A program made the position numbers and the translations under genes. Below, piece by piece: positions 1 to 12,900 of a DNA stretch of 64,000 bases. Source of the DNA: Paratinospora sagittata (Eukaryota; Streptophyta; Magnoliopsida; Ranunculales; Menispermaceae); contig CM069597.1 of assembly GCA_035771175.1 (NCBI GenBank), positions 47,499,991 through 47,563,990 on the forward strand, given 5' to 3'. The notes beneath the pieces are model-generated. The model had not been told where the DNA came from. It did not search any database and saw nothing but the letters and a program-made list of their open reading frames with translations. Positions within the stretch are counted from its first letter, which is position 1. Every line of letters begins with the position of its first letter.

Positions 1-2121
1 TAAGATAAACCTGAATATCACTATGAAGAAGAGAAGCAAATAGAAACCAAGCTTGAATATCCTATAGTTTTTCTCGCCATCAATAGCTCTGAAGATCTCA
101 GTGACGTAAATGAGATGCTTCCGCTCCATATACCTGATATTTACAAAGAATATATAATGAGGGAATAGCCCTTCTTTCCCATTTTCTTATGATAAGTCTG
201 AAAATACAAATCAACACTACTTTAAAGCCAGAAAAGTTTTAGGATCATGAGGTGTACTGAAGAATGAAGATATTGACCTAAAAGTGAATATTCAATTTTG
301 GAAAAAGTAAATAAATAAAATTTGACAGAGTGACAACCATAAATTGGAGTCAAAACTTGAGGCATAAACACATGGTGAAGAAATGTTTGTAGAAAAAAAA
401 ATAATGCTAACATTATTGATGCCGGCTTGGTGCAACCATAGAAGTTGCTCCATTGGGACTTGGGGATCAAGCCGGCCTCTTCATAATGCAAAAGTAAGGC
501 TTTGTACCTCAACGGCTCAACCCTCCTCAAACCCCCCAGTAGCAGGAGCCTTGTATATTGGGCTCACCCTTTTTACTACTAATGAAAAAGGAGAAAAAAA
601 AAAAACAAAAAAACAATTGATAACATCATCAAGTTAAATTATTCAAATCTGGCATTAAAGGCTTTATTTTCATGGAAATAAGATATTTTGGTTTTCTGGT
701 TATGGTAAATTAATAGACATAGATCATAGCAAAAGAAGAGTACTAAACAAGGTTTTAAACTTAAAAGTCATATTTCGACAATAGTTAAAGGCTACAAATT
801 CAATTCCTGTCCCAAAGGAGGAAGATGCAACAAATGATTTTATAATGTACTTTTGTATTGGATAAATACACAATATACAACTCTCATAAGAAGATGATAC
901 TTACAGTTTTATATGATAGTATGTAAGAGGCACAGAAATTAGAAACATGAACCAGTGCCATGTCAAGAGATAAGCAGCAGATAAAAATCCTTGCATTACA
1001 AACTCTGGGAGAACACAAGCATTGATTCGCGATGATGAATCATAAGGATTGATGTGATCAGACTCTAAATCTGCTAAGCAAACAAACTGGAACAACAATT
1101 GAAGTCATTAGAACAACAGGCAGAAAGACAAATTAACAACTACCTATCACAACATATTAAATGAGGAATGCAATTTCATTTTAAAACTATAAAGAAGAAA
1201 AATAAAATAAAATTTGAAAGACAACAAAGCGCCAATCAGATCAGATTATATAAAATGAGGAGTGCAATATCATTTTAAAACTATAGAAAAGAAAATCAAA
1301 CTTGAAATACAAAAAGGCCAATTAGATCACGGATATGTCTTTTCTCAATAAACACCAGATACAAAGTGTGTAGATATGTCTAACGTCATTTTTGAACAAT
1401 TGCATATTTAACAAAAATCATCAAGCAATCAGAAAGCGCCTTAAATCAGCATCCCAACCCAAGAAACAAGAAAAAATTGATTAAATAGTAAAGAATGAGT
1501 GTACATAACATTTTAATTAAGATTATCAAATCTAAAGTACAAAGCAACAAGTAAGTAAATTGCATTTTCCAGCCAAAATGCTCAAAAATTGGAAAATGGA
1601 AGCTCCATTCCATTCAAAGATATACTTGAAGGAGGCCGATTGTTCAAATCTTTAAACTGAAGAAAGACTATACAATTAATTGAAGTTTCATGGCAAGAAA
1701 CTCCTCGATATGCAAGGAAATCACCAGCAACCATCCAATAGCTCTGGTTTGGTACATGACAATGGCAAATTACTGTTTTCTTTCAATTCAAGCAATTCTT
1801 TCCCTAAGTTGTCTTGTCCACTACCTCCTTCTGATTGCCTTTTCTTCTCTTTTCTTTGCTTTTCTATATCGATTAACACTACAGATCACGTAGCTGATAA
1901 AACGGCCGTAAAACCTCCTAAATCCTGTACTTGTAAACGCGTAATTGTAAAAATTTCTCGTCGAAGATGCAAAATCCTCAACGACAAGATTTGATGAGAA
2001 GCTAACTAATTAGAATCTGTAGATCAATTAGGGTTTGGAGATATACCTGATAAACGGTGATAGCGAGGAGAGCAATGACAACGAAGAAAGAGATTAACCA
2101 GAGAATCAGTTCCCAAGCCAT
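1..2121 (-). CDS. Cornichon family ER cargo receptor (C-terminus outside window)
   Basis: Three coding exons on the minus strand: 2121-2047, 1086-905 and 133-1. The first exon starts MAWELILWLISFFVV, a hydrophobic N-terminal helix. Exon 2 carries the family signature CLADLESDHINPYDSSSRIN and a second hydrophobic stretch, and exon 3 gives YMERKHLIYVTEIFRAIDGE followed by a third hydrophobic helix that runs off the window edge. The three exons join in frame through CAG acceptors and GTATAT or GTAAGT donors, giving about 130 residues; family members have about 135-150, so little is missing. Cornichon proteins (Erv14/CNIH) are small ER-Golgi membrane proteins that recruit transmembrane cargo to COPII vesicles. 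Which paralogue this is cannot be fixed here. Intron 2 contains an Au-type SINE. The start is the first ATG, and a short AT-rich gap separates it from the next gene on the same strand. Confidence 0.93.
418..574 (+). mobile_element. Au-type SINE in a cornichon intron
   Basis: The segment starts GATGCCGGCTTGGTGCAACC and continues with a tRNA-like head (GTTGCTCCATTGGGACTTGG). Its 3' part closely follows the plant Au SINE tail as I remember it: AAGGCTTTGTACC, CCTCCTCAAACCCCCCAGT, AGCAGGAGCCTTGTATATTG, then a short T run. The box B is degraded (GGGGATCAAG). I could not find a clean target-site duplication, so the ends are approximate. Confidence 0.75.
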
Positions 2122-2750
2122 GAGAGTTCTTTTGGATCAAAAGGAAGAGAAAAACCTTTCAAAAATCAGTAGAGAAAGTACTCGGTGGCTGTTATTTATT
2201 ACTAGCGAAAAATGTATTTAAGCCTTTTAATAGATCCTTAATTTTTAAAAATAATAGAATGTATGATATTGTAATTTATGTTTTAATTAGTCAATTCAGT
2301 CATTTAAATATATTTTAACAGTGTCTTTTTTCTGTCATTTAAAAATATATTTAAAATGATTAAAATTTCATCCAATCACATACATGAAACATCATTCAAA
2401 CAACTGCTAATTTTCCTCTAACAATTCTATTTAGACAAGCCCCAAAGATACTATTCTATAAGTAATAATTAGTGTTGGACGAGTATTTTATTTGTATTAT
2501 TTATGCTACTATGCTAGAAATGCATAAATGTTTAACAAAAATGTCTCTCAAACGATAATTAAATGTTAAAATTATATCTTACCATTATATAATTAATCTT
2601 TTATTACCAAATATACTTATTTTCATGCTTCAGGTTGTATGGCTTTAGTAGTATAAATACTTGAAAATAAGCTTCGATAGTTTTGAACAAAGATGAGGAT
2701 GAAATATTTAACATATCATTCTTCTAACAAAAACTCCCAAATCAAAAATT
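2122..2750. other. Intergenic: cornichon 5' side, DnaJ 3' side
   Basis: AT-rich gap between two minus-strand genes. It should hold the cornichon leader and promoter (right after 2121) and the DnaJ 3' UTR (before 2751). I see no open frame, tRNA-like sequence or repeat with clear ends. Confidence 0.6.
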
Positions 2751-5292
2751 CTATCCCTTGCGTTTTCCCTTTCTGTTCTGCTTGCTGCTGCTGCTGCTGC
2801 TTTCAAGTCTCTTTCGAGCAGCTTCAAACTCCTCGTCAGTGGGTTCAGGCCCTAAACTACTGTTGTCATTGCATTTTGCCAGTATGGATGAGAACATAGA
2901 ATCAAATTGCTCTTTCCTCTGGTCTCTGCGCTGAGAAATTATCGCATATAGATCTGCATCTGACTGTTTATCAGATCTGCAAAGAGTTTTAACATGAGTT
3001 TCAATTCAAAGAACAAGTTGCAATCACATAAAATGAGTGAAAGTGAATAATCAACTGAAACAGCCAACTTACTTTGATTTTGGCTTAAGAGGATTTACGG
3101 GCGGTTTCGTTTTAGAGATTTGCTTCGCCCATTTCTGATAGGCTTTGGTTTCCTTCAGCTCTCCTACATAAACAAATTAAGATTTTGAGGACTTTATCAT
3201 CTCTCCAATTCCCACTCTATTTCAATTAGAAATAAAGACGTGACTTCCTAAAATCTAGGATTATTATATTCCTAAATAAACAAGTCCATTTATGTACTAA
3301 ATTTCCAGGCTTGGCTTTGAAAAGAAGATAAAAAGCCATACCCCCAGCAATTGCTTCATTAATGATATCCTTGAACCGGTGTGAATCAAGCTTAGGATCC
3401 GAGCATAGCATTGAGCAGAAAAACCTATGGAAATAAACACTTAAAAAGTTAGTAGTCTGTTCATAAAGAAGTGTGTGAGAATCATATAGACCCACATGAT
3501 ACCTGTTCATGTTACCCTTGAATTTCTTATATAGATCCTTCAAATCCTTCTTCTCAGAATCAGATCCTCTATAGTTTGCTTCAAACTCTTCAATATCAGC
3601 TTCTGTGACCTGCAATAAACACAAAACAAGTTCACTCATAGAACAATAGAAAGAAGGAAAAATATCAAAATGAAATAACAAAATTTCTCTTCAACATAAT
3701 AACATTGCAGTACCCTTTTGTACACTGCTCGAAAGTATTCTTGGAGATTTTGAGCAAAGTCCCCTGAGAGGTCCTGACCATCAAAAATACTGCAGATGAT
3801 AAGAAACGATGTGCTCCTAGTAGGCTAGTAGTTCAACATCAAATAAAAACACAAAAATAGGTTTGAGAGCCTAACAACCTCATCATCAACACAACCAGTT
3901 TGATCATAAAGTGCCCTTTTCTCCTCATCTCCAACAATGGAAATCACCTTCTGCAGTTGCTGAAATTTCTCTTTGGCTTCCTATAAAAATAAATAGAGCA
4001 TTGAGTATAGAACAGAACAGTCACAAAACAAAGGGTTATTGCCAATGCTGGTCTTACCAAGGTAAAGAGAACATAACAGGTCAAATTTAAGATAAAAGAA
4101 AATACAAGAATACGGGATCATGGAATATTAACTCTCACCTCGTCACCTGGATTCTTATCTGGATGAAGGCGCAAAGCCAACTTATAGTACGCTTTCTTTA
4201 TCTCCTGCTGAGATGCTGTCCTCTCTACACCAATAATCTACAAAGAGATTCAGTTATTAAGTGGCAATTTGAGATTGATTAAGATCACACAACAATATAC
4301 AAGTACAACCATCATATGCACATCGAAGAATTGAAAAAGCTTTAGGTCCAGGATTTGGCAGTGAAGAAAAGATTTGAAGGAATAGCCCTTTCATGGAAGA
4401 AACATCTTGAAGTAAAACTAATTGGAGGATTAAAATTAGTGCTGCTGACTCAAATAGTAACAACTGAGAAACGTCTACTTTTTTCACCATTGCATTCAAT
4501 ATAAGAATGTACCATGGTGGAAAAGAACATATGAACCAAAACTCTTTATCTAAATGTGATGATTTTGCAACCATTGGCATATACGACATCACGGCATTAA
4601 TCAAACTTGGATCTCAAAACTAGCTTAATAATGCAACCGTCTCATGAGCAATTTGAACGCAACAACGAAAAAACCTTCGTCACGCCGATATACCTCATTT
4701 TTGTTGTTGCTATTGTCTGAATTTCTCTTTTCAAAGACTCCACGTCATTATAGAAATTGATCTTGGAGGAAAAAAAAAATCAATTCTACACCATCCATAG
4801 ATTAGAGGAATCTCGCTGCAAGCAGTGTAATCAACAACACATCCCACATTTATTCCTTAGTTTCCTCTAGTTCAGAACTAAACGCATCTAGAAACTAAAC
4901 ATGTTCTAAAAAGCAGATAAACAAAAATACAAAAGATAAGTTGCTAAAACAAATAAGAAACACGCACTCACAGAAGATTCATAAAATCAAAGCAATCGAT
5001 CAATCCAGCCGAATGATTATCGAAATGAAGAGCGTAGAGAAAACAAGCATATTTTTTAGATCCGTTTCCGAAATCTTGCAAAAGCAAACCCCCCACAGCA
5101 AGCAAGCAATCAGAGATTCAAACTCCAAAGAAAATCACTAACAACGAAATGTTCAATTAAAGGAAAGAAGACAATAATCACCTCATACAAGCTGTTCTCT
5201 TTCGTCGAGGATTCATTAACACAATCTTCTTGGACTTGCTCTCCTTCTCCCATGATGTCTTCAGAAACCCTAGATTTCCTCTTCCTCGCCAT
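2751..5292 (-). CDS. J-domain protein of the ATJ6 / DNAJC9 type
   Basis: Eight coding exons: 5292-5182, 4237-4139, 3980-3879, 3773-3714, 3609-3503, 3424-3342, 3163-3073 and 2976-2751. They total 879 nt and encode 292 residues, close to Arabidopsis chaperone protein dnaJ 6. The N-terminus is [12 protein letters not shown]; the J-domain lies at about 34-100 with the HPD triad at 62-64 ([11 protein letters not shown]). Then come [20 protein letters not shown] and [20 protein letters not shown], both typical of this subfamily, and a basic C-terminus with a poly-Ser run encoded by AGC repeats. J-domains stimulate Hsp70 ATPase. The human relative DNAJC9 is a histone H3-H4 co-chaperone; that role here is inferred. 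At exon 4 the nearer acceptor (before TATTTTTGA) gives a stop, so the next AG (exon start 3773) was chosen. The promoter carries E2F-like sites. Confidence 0.95.
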
Positions 5293-5368
5293 GTCGATGC
5301 GTACGAGTTTCACAAGAAGGAAGTTTTCGAATAGGATCTGATTTTCTCCGCTTTTAATCACTGAAAAC

Positions 5369-5430
5369 TTTTCCCGCCATTTATATGGCGCGGATCGTGT
5401 TCGTTATCACCATTTCTGCTTTTTCCCGCC
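5369..5430. promoter_or_regulatory. Paired E2F-like sites upstream of the DnaJ gene
   Basis: TTTTCCCGCC occurs twice, at 5369-5378 and 5421-5430, about 80 and 130 bp upstream of the DnaJ start at 5292. Both match the plant E2F consensus TTTSSCGC. A third weaker TTCCCGC lies near 5455. Their position next to a DNAJC9-type gene fits S-phase expression, but no binding has been shown. Confidence 0.55.
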
Positions 5431-6990
5431 CTAAAATCCCTGACACTACACGGCATTCCCGCTACAATTTATAAGCATTTCCCCCCTAATATTATTATAT
5501 ATAACCAACGATTTGCTTGGTTAAGATATTTTGGCATCCCTAGGTTGTGATTTTAAAATATTTTCGTATATGATGCTATTATTTATTGAAATACTTTTAT
5601 ATTTTTATAGTTTAATTTAAATTAAATTCAAGTAAATTAGTCTTGTCATGAAAAAAAAAAGACATTATTTATTGGGAGACCTTTGCACTTTTGTAGTCTA
5701 ACTCAGATCGAATTTAGATGGATTAGTTTCACCACAAAGTAAAGGAAGATACCACCTAGGTGTCGTTAAGCGGTACAACTAAAAAAGAAAAAATATATAT
5801 ATATATATTTATTTATTTATTTATCATCAAGGAAAAAAAAAGAGTTAATATTTTTTATATTACCTTATAAATGCTGTTTTATTTTATTAAGGAAGTTTAT
5901 TTAATGTAATAAAGGGTAATATAACAATTATTAAATTTAGGTTGGCCCTCTCCAATAAGGAATGATAAATGAGGGCATTTGGTTTATAAATTCATAATGA
6001 ATGTTATTAAATTTATTATCTATCTTCGAAATAACATAGCACACTCCATAGACCTTTCATGCTTAATGTGGTTTTTTCCTTCTATAATTGAAAGCTGATT
6101 TGGTCTTCAACTGCATAAACTGAGGAGAATGTATGTATGTTGTTCTTTTCATAGCCCTTGAAAAGGAAGTATTATACATTTCCCATAGAAGATTGGATTC
6201 TTTATTCATGTAGATGTATGAGGACATACTTCAAATGTTAGCTAAGTATGCCTATACTTTTTATATGGGGAATTTCAAATTTTCCTCTAGTAGTTTTAAG
6301 TAGGTTGAAGGGCAACCAAACACAATTGGTTCAAATTCAAAAATAAATTCTTCCATATGGAGGTAAGGTTGTGTAATCATTTCTCTTTTTTATATTACCT
6401 TATAAATGCTGTTAGTATTTTTATTAAGGAAGTTAATTTTAATGTGATAAATGGGTAATATAACAATTTAAATATTGATCTAAAAAGAATCTATATTTTT
6501 TATATTTCCCTCACTTTTCCTTGACTAATTTTGGAACTTATAAAGTAAAATAAAAAATATATAGACTTTTTATGATTATAAGTTTGCAATTATTTCATTA
6601 TTGATGTATTAATAAATTTTAAATTGTTTGAAATATTTATATACTCACTATAAATAACCATGACACCACAAACAAGATTCTATACGATTAAATAAGCAAT
6701 AATTAAAAGCATGTAATTTAAAATTTATATTAAATCCAAATTCACTGAATTGAATTGGTTTAAAATTATATCTCTAATCATGTAGGCTTTGACAGGCTTC
6801 ACAAACTTCCATGTTGATGCCAAGCACATTTTCATCTTCTTTGATAGACAAACAGAAAGCTAAAGAGAATTAGAAAACACAGATTGTGCTTTAATTAATT
6901 AGGTGTGAAATGGCTGCCCATTCAGCTCATACAACTACTGGGTTAGTCAAAACTCAAAAGATGAGTGTCAACTGACAAGAGATAATAGCC
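5431..6990. other. Intergenic, AT-rich, DnaJ promoter side to LSM7 3' side
   Basis: No gene is visible. The stretch contains short (TA)n and TTTA runs near 5795-5825 and the direct repeat listed separately (5853-5928 and 6386-6467). The last 100 or so bases before 6991 should be the LSM7 3' UTR. Confidence 0.5.
5853..6467. repeat. Two-copy direct repeat of about 78 bp
   Basis: 5853-5928 and 6386-6467 share TATATTACCTTATAAATGCT, then TATTAAGGAAGTT, then GGGTAATATAACAATT, with a few substitutions and a small indel. The copies are about 530 bp apart. Each copy starts with ATATTACC and ends with GGTAATAT, so the unit may itself be a small inverted-repeat element. Confidence 0.6.
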
Positions 6991-9900
6991 TTAGGAAGCA
7001 CCATCAGGCTGGATGAAAGGGTTTGCAATCTCATCAGTGCCATCAGTTGGGGATACAAGCATCACTGCTGTTCCCCTACAAACCTGCAACACCACCACCA
7101 CACACACATTGTTATTACTCACAATAGCAGATGCTATAACAAGAAGTAAATAACACGGTAACGTAATTTTGTATATCTCAGTTCAACTCAATTCAACAAA
7201 ACCTTCTTTCAAGTTCATCGGATCGATTACATGAATTTCCTTCCTCTATCAAGGACCAAGTCAACATTTAAAACATAATTTTTGTATACGTGCCTTGAAA
7301 ACCAGTCAAATTGGCCTTTATTTTTAGTCACAAGATTATAATAATTCTCCATTTCTAGAGTACATCCTGCCAACGACGTCATGAATCATTCTAGAGAACA
7401 TGTAGGCACATAGAACTGGCAGCTCCCATAGGAGCCTTAAAGATAAGGTCGGTGCATAAGCCCCACATGGAAACAGGAAGAAGCCCAGGACAAAAGATGA
7501 AAGCCCTCACAAACTAAGGGTGAATAGGGCCTTAGACAACAAGGGCAATAGGCCCACAACAAGACCCTAGAGAACTAACAATCATAGTTGCTCCATTATT
7601 TTGTTGGTAAAGGGACTTGAACCCTCCCCCACTTGTGAAAGGGCCGGTGCTAACCAGCTCAGCAAATGCTAGTTGGCCAATCAAACAGGAATTTGAAATA
7701 CAACAAAGATGCAGAAGATAGATGAATTGAAATAACAAAAAACATAAATTCCAAAACAAAAACATATCTATTTATAGGATGATCCTGGAAGTAAGTAGCA
7801 ACACCAAGATGAGGGGAAAATGGACAGAGATGGTACAGGGCAAGTGGAGCAAAGAACAGTGCCAGCAATGGCTAAAAAAAAACACGAGATTGTGCAAGTT
7901 GTAAGCTAAAACTCGTGTAGCCAGCCAGCCTCATGTCATTGCATAAAGGCTTTGTTTTGTTGAGTTCAGTTTGAATATAATTGAAAATGGCATTTAGCAA
8001 GACCTCTATTATATGGTTGATATGCAAAAGCCAGATTATAAATCTTCAAAAAAATAATTTCCCTACATGAAATCCATCAAGACCATTCATATCCAACATA
8101 TGGAAACTGCGTTTAAGAGATTTATACAAATAGTAATAATTGAGAGGAACATACTATTAAGCCAAGACGTCTAGTCTGATCTGTAGTCTTCAGTGGATCA
8201 TCTGGATCTGCAATGCAAGCAATAAATGTTTTATAACTTGCACTGTCCATTAAAGGCAATTATTCCTACTATGTGCAGTGATATACGAAGATTCCAAAAA
8301 ACCATACCCACCACTCCTTTTTCTGCAGTTGCAAACATGATGTATATTCCGTCCTTTCCCAAGATATTTAAAAGAAAATTTCTAACAAAGGAACAAGAAA
8401 CTTACAAGCTGAAGAGCTAAAAACTTTCAATCATAGAAGTTAAATATGGACCAAGGTGGCCCAACTAACTGCAAATGCTACCCACCAGTAGAAGAAACAT
8501 GAGGAAATTAAGAAAGGACATCCAAAAGTTTTTCCCAACAAAACTAAATATTAGAGTTGAGGTACGAGACCTATGAGCAGGGATGAATAAAGAGGATCCA
8601 AACTTTAAAAAATAACAGTCCCAATGATACAGAACTGATAAATTCCTTTATAAAAGAAGATGCATCTGATAAACCTCCGATGCATTTCACATATGTTAGG
8701 CGGAAGGGAGTACGAAAAGAAGAGGCGGCAAAGGCTTTGGATGATGGAATTGAGGAGCAGCGCACGTGAGTAGTTAGTGGGGGTAAATGATATAAATAGG
8801 GATGGCATGTCATATGAGGGGCGGTTGAGTATTCTCTTGTAAGGAGTGGTAGAGCACTCGAAATCTCTGTATTATGTTCTTGTACTCTTGTATACGTGTA
8901 TTCTTGTAGTCTTTCATTCTTAGGTCCTTGGAGGATTGCAATTGGAATTATTGTAAAGGATTACTGGGTGTTTCTTCTTCCATTTGAAGGATTAATACAT
9001 TCATTCATTCTCTGTTTTCTAAACAATTTACATCCCAAAATCTGATTCCTATCAAATTGGTATTAGAGCAGTTTTTTTATCTTGCGAATGGCTGGAAAAA
9101 AAAAAAGAGATTCAAGAACGGAACCTATGAATGAAAGAAACGAATCTGTTACGAGAGGATTTTCACAAGGAACTTGAGCGTTTCAACGAGGGTTTTGAGA
9201 AGATTCCCATCTTGGAGAAAAGTATAGAGATGATCATGGAAAAGCCTGATCAATTAATTCGTCCGCAACTTGACCCCGGATCTGCTCATAATTCCAGGAT
9301 GGATGAACCACACCTTCATCGTGCAACGGATCCCCAACGCTGGGGAAATATTGACCCTATTTCAGATCAGAATGTTCATTGATTCAATGATCAAATTCGA
9401 AAATTAGATCTTCCTACCTTCGATGGAGGCAATCCAGACGGTTGGTTTTTTTGTGCGGAACAATATTTCATGGTGAACAAGATGACTGAGGAAGAGAAAT
9501 TAGAAGCTGCGGCGGTATGTATGGAGGGAGAAGCATTAGCGTGGGTGCAATGGGAGGAAAGGCGTCGAGCGATTAATCATTAGGCGGAGTTCAGTGACAT
9601 GTTAATCGTTTCAGATTGGCTCAAGCGGGCAATCTTTATGAACAATTTTTGGCCATTCGCCAAGATTGATCTGTGAGTGACTTTCGACGGAAGTTCGAAG
9701 AGCTTGCAGCACCCTTAACGGGGGTAAGCGATCTAGTGTTAGAGAGTAGTTTCATTAACGGGTTGAAACCAGAAATTCGAGTGGAGGTTTGACTGCTCAA
9801 ACCTAAGGGTTTGTCTCAGATCATGGATATTGCTCAACGGATCGAGGACAAGAATCACGCCCTATTTCCTCCTCCTTCCTTGGGAACCTTTAATGGTAGC

Positions 9901-12900
9901 AAAGGGGCCATTTAGGGTTTTGGATCGCAGAACCCTAGTTTGCCGCAGTCGTCTTCACCTTCTCAATGCACCTCCTTGTTGCCATCCATAATGGAGAAGA
10001 CGAGCCATCGTCAACAATCGCACACCCAGTTTAAGCGATTGACAGAGGCTGAGATGCAACAGCGTCGTGAGCGTGGCCTTTCCGTTGTTAAGAGAAGTTT
10101 TCTCTAGGCCATCGATGTAAAAAGGAGGAGTTGCAAGTTTTACTGTTAGGGGATGGGGTGGACGACATGGTTGACAAAGAAGAAGAGTCGTCTAAGCTTG
10201 GTGATGATTTGGGGTTGAGGTTACCTTGAACTCGGTGGTTGGGCTTACAACACCGAGAACGATGAAGTTGAAGGGCTCCATTGGTTCGCAGGAGGTGGTG
10301 GTGTTGATCGATAGTGGTTCCACTAAAAAATTTATTTCTGAGACTTTGGTGAAGAGCTTGGAACTTCCATTAACAAAAACCATTGGTTATGGTGTGGTCA
10401 TGGGAACCGGTATTTCAGTGCGAGGAGAAGGTATTTGCAAGGGGATTCAACTTTCTTCGATTGAGATCGTCGAAGATTTTCTACCACTGGCATTGGAAAG
10501 CTCCAACATTATTTTAGGTATGCAATGGTTGTCAACTTTGGGTAATACCAGCGTCAATTGGTCGACTCTCACTATGCGTTTCACCATTGGAGAGTCGCAG
10601 GTCACCTTGCAGGGTGATTCAAGTTTGTGCCGCACACAAGTTTCGCTTAAGACGTTGATGAGGACAATACGCCATGAAGGGGAGGGTGTTTTGTTAGAAT
10701 TAAACAAAGTGAAACTAACAGATTCATCGGAGAATGTTGTGATTTCCAGTGTTGTTCAGCCTTTGTTGCACGAGTTTGAAGATGTCTTTGACATGCCCGA
10801 TGGCCTACCCTCGACTCGTTCTCGGGATCATGCGATTGTTTTGAAGTAAAGCACTTCCCCGATTAGTGTCCATCCTTCTGCTATCCACAATCTCAAAAAG
10901 ATGAAATAGAGCGCCCGGTGCAAGAAATGCTAGTTGTAGGTATCATACAACTGAGTGTCCATTCATTCTCGAACCTGATTCTACTTGTTAAAAAAAAGGA
11001 TGGAAATTGGCCTTTTTGTGTGGATTATAGGGCGTTAAATAAGGAAACTGTTGCCGATAAATTTCCCATACCAGTTATTAAAGAGCTTTTGCATGAACTT
11101 CATGGGACAAGTGTGTTTACGAAGCTAGATTTGAAGTCGGGTTATCATCAAATCCAAGTCAAACTTTCGGATGTTCCAAAAACTGCGTTTCGTACTCACC
11201 ATGGTCATTACGAATTCTTGGTTATGCTTTTCGGCCTAACAAATGCGCCAACGACTTTTCAAGCTTTGATGAATGATGTTTTTCGGCCGTATCTTCGAAA
11301 ATTTGTGTCTTTTTCGATGATATTCTTATCTATAGCACTTCAATGGAAAGTCACTTACAGCAGCTACGGATTGTGTTGGGGGAATAGAGGCGTCATCACT
11401 TTTTTGTGAACCGTAAGAAATGTGCTCTTGGGCGGTCGAAAGTGGAGTACTTGAGTCACATTGTGTCCGCTCAAGGTGTGGCTGCAGATCAGTCCAAAAT
11501 CAAAGCAACGTTGCGTTGGCCGCAGCCGAAAAGTATTAAGGAGCTGCGTGGTTTTTTAGGCCTCACAGGGTACTACTGCAAATCTGTACAAGGCTATGGC
11601 CAGATGGCTTGGCCACTTATTGAGCAGCTGAAGAAGGATCAGTTCGGATGGAATGCGTCGGCTGAAGCAGCATTTAATCAGTTGAAGGATGCGATGGTTT
11701 CGATACCTGTGTTGGCTCTCCCCGATTTCACCAAGCCTTTTGTCATTGACACAGATGCAACGGGTTATGGTTTGGGTGCGGTTTTGATGCAGAATGATCG
11801 TCCGATTGCATATTTCAATCAAGTTCTCTCTTCTAGGGAACGCCTAAAATATGTGTATGAGCGAGAATTGATGGAGGTGGTTCTAGCCATTCAAAAATGG
11901 CGACCATATCTTCTTGGGCGCAAATTTATTGTTTGCACTGATCAGAAGAGTTTGAAGTTTTTATTAGAACAGTGTATGGTGAGTGTCGAACATCAGAAGT
12001 GGTTGACGAAGCTCTTGGGATATGATTTTGAGGTTTGGAGAATAAGGCGGCTGATGCGCTTTCTTGGATGGAGCTGAATGCAATTTTGACCACTTTATCT
12101 TTACCTTTGTTGCTTGATATGGATCAGCTACATCAGCAACTTAAGGGTGATGTTAGCCTTTCTCAGATTAGGGAACATGTGCAATAGGGTTCTAAAGCAT
12201 TTCCAAGTTATTCCGTTGACAGGGATTTGTTATTTTATCATGGGCGACTCGTCTTGCCTCGACACTCTTCTTTTATTCCAATTCTCCTTCGTGAATTCCA
12301 TGCTACTGCTATTGGTGGGCATTTGGGGGAGTTAAAAACTTACCGACGTTTAGCAGCTGAGTGGTATTGGATTGGAATGCGCAGGTCAGTGCACGAGTTT
12401 GCGGCACAATGTGAAGTGTGTCAAAGGAACAAGTATTTGGTTATGTCTCCGGCCGGTTTGCTTCAGCAGTTACCCGTACCGGATCAGGTTTGGGAGGATA
12501 TTACAATGGATTTCGTTGACGGACTTCCATGTTCAGATGGTTTCAACTCTATTTTGGTTGTAGTTGATCGCTTGACCAAATATGCTTATTTTATTGGTCT
12601 CCGGCATCCCTTTACTGCACCCAAAGTGGTAACCTCCTTTATCAACAAAGTGGCGCGTCTTCATGGCGTTCCTCGTTCGATTATCTTGGATCGAGACAAG
12701 GTATTTTTGAGTTCATTTTGGACTGAATTGTTTCGACTCCAAGGTACTAGCCTCAAGCGTAGTACCGCTTACCATCCACAGACGGACGGCCAAACCGAGG
12801 TGGTCAATCGCTGTTTAGAGTCCTACTTGCGTTTAGGGGTGTAAGCAACCCAACCGATCGAACCCAACCCGACCCGACCTCTTAAAATTTATATATATAT

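Noticed and set aside
222..637. Frames of 102 and 84 codons on both strands
   Set aside because: They overlap the Au SINE in a cornichon intron and have no protein-like features.
3774..3795. Acceptor CTGCAG|TATTTTTGA for DnaJ exon 4
   Set aside because: It puts a TGA in frame at once; the next AG (exon start 3773) keeps the frame and matches the family.
7532..7868. Minus-strand frames of 77 and 69 codons
   Set aside because: They lie in an LSM7 intron and translate the tRNA-like SINE head (box B GGGTTCAAGTCCC).
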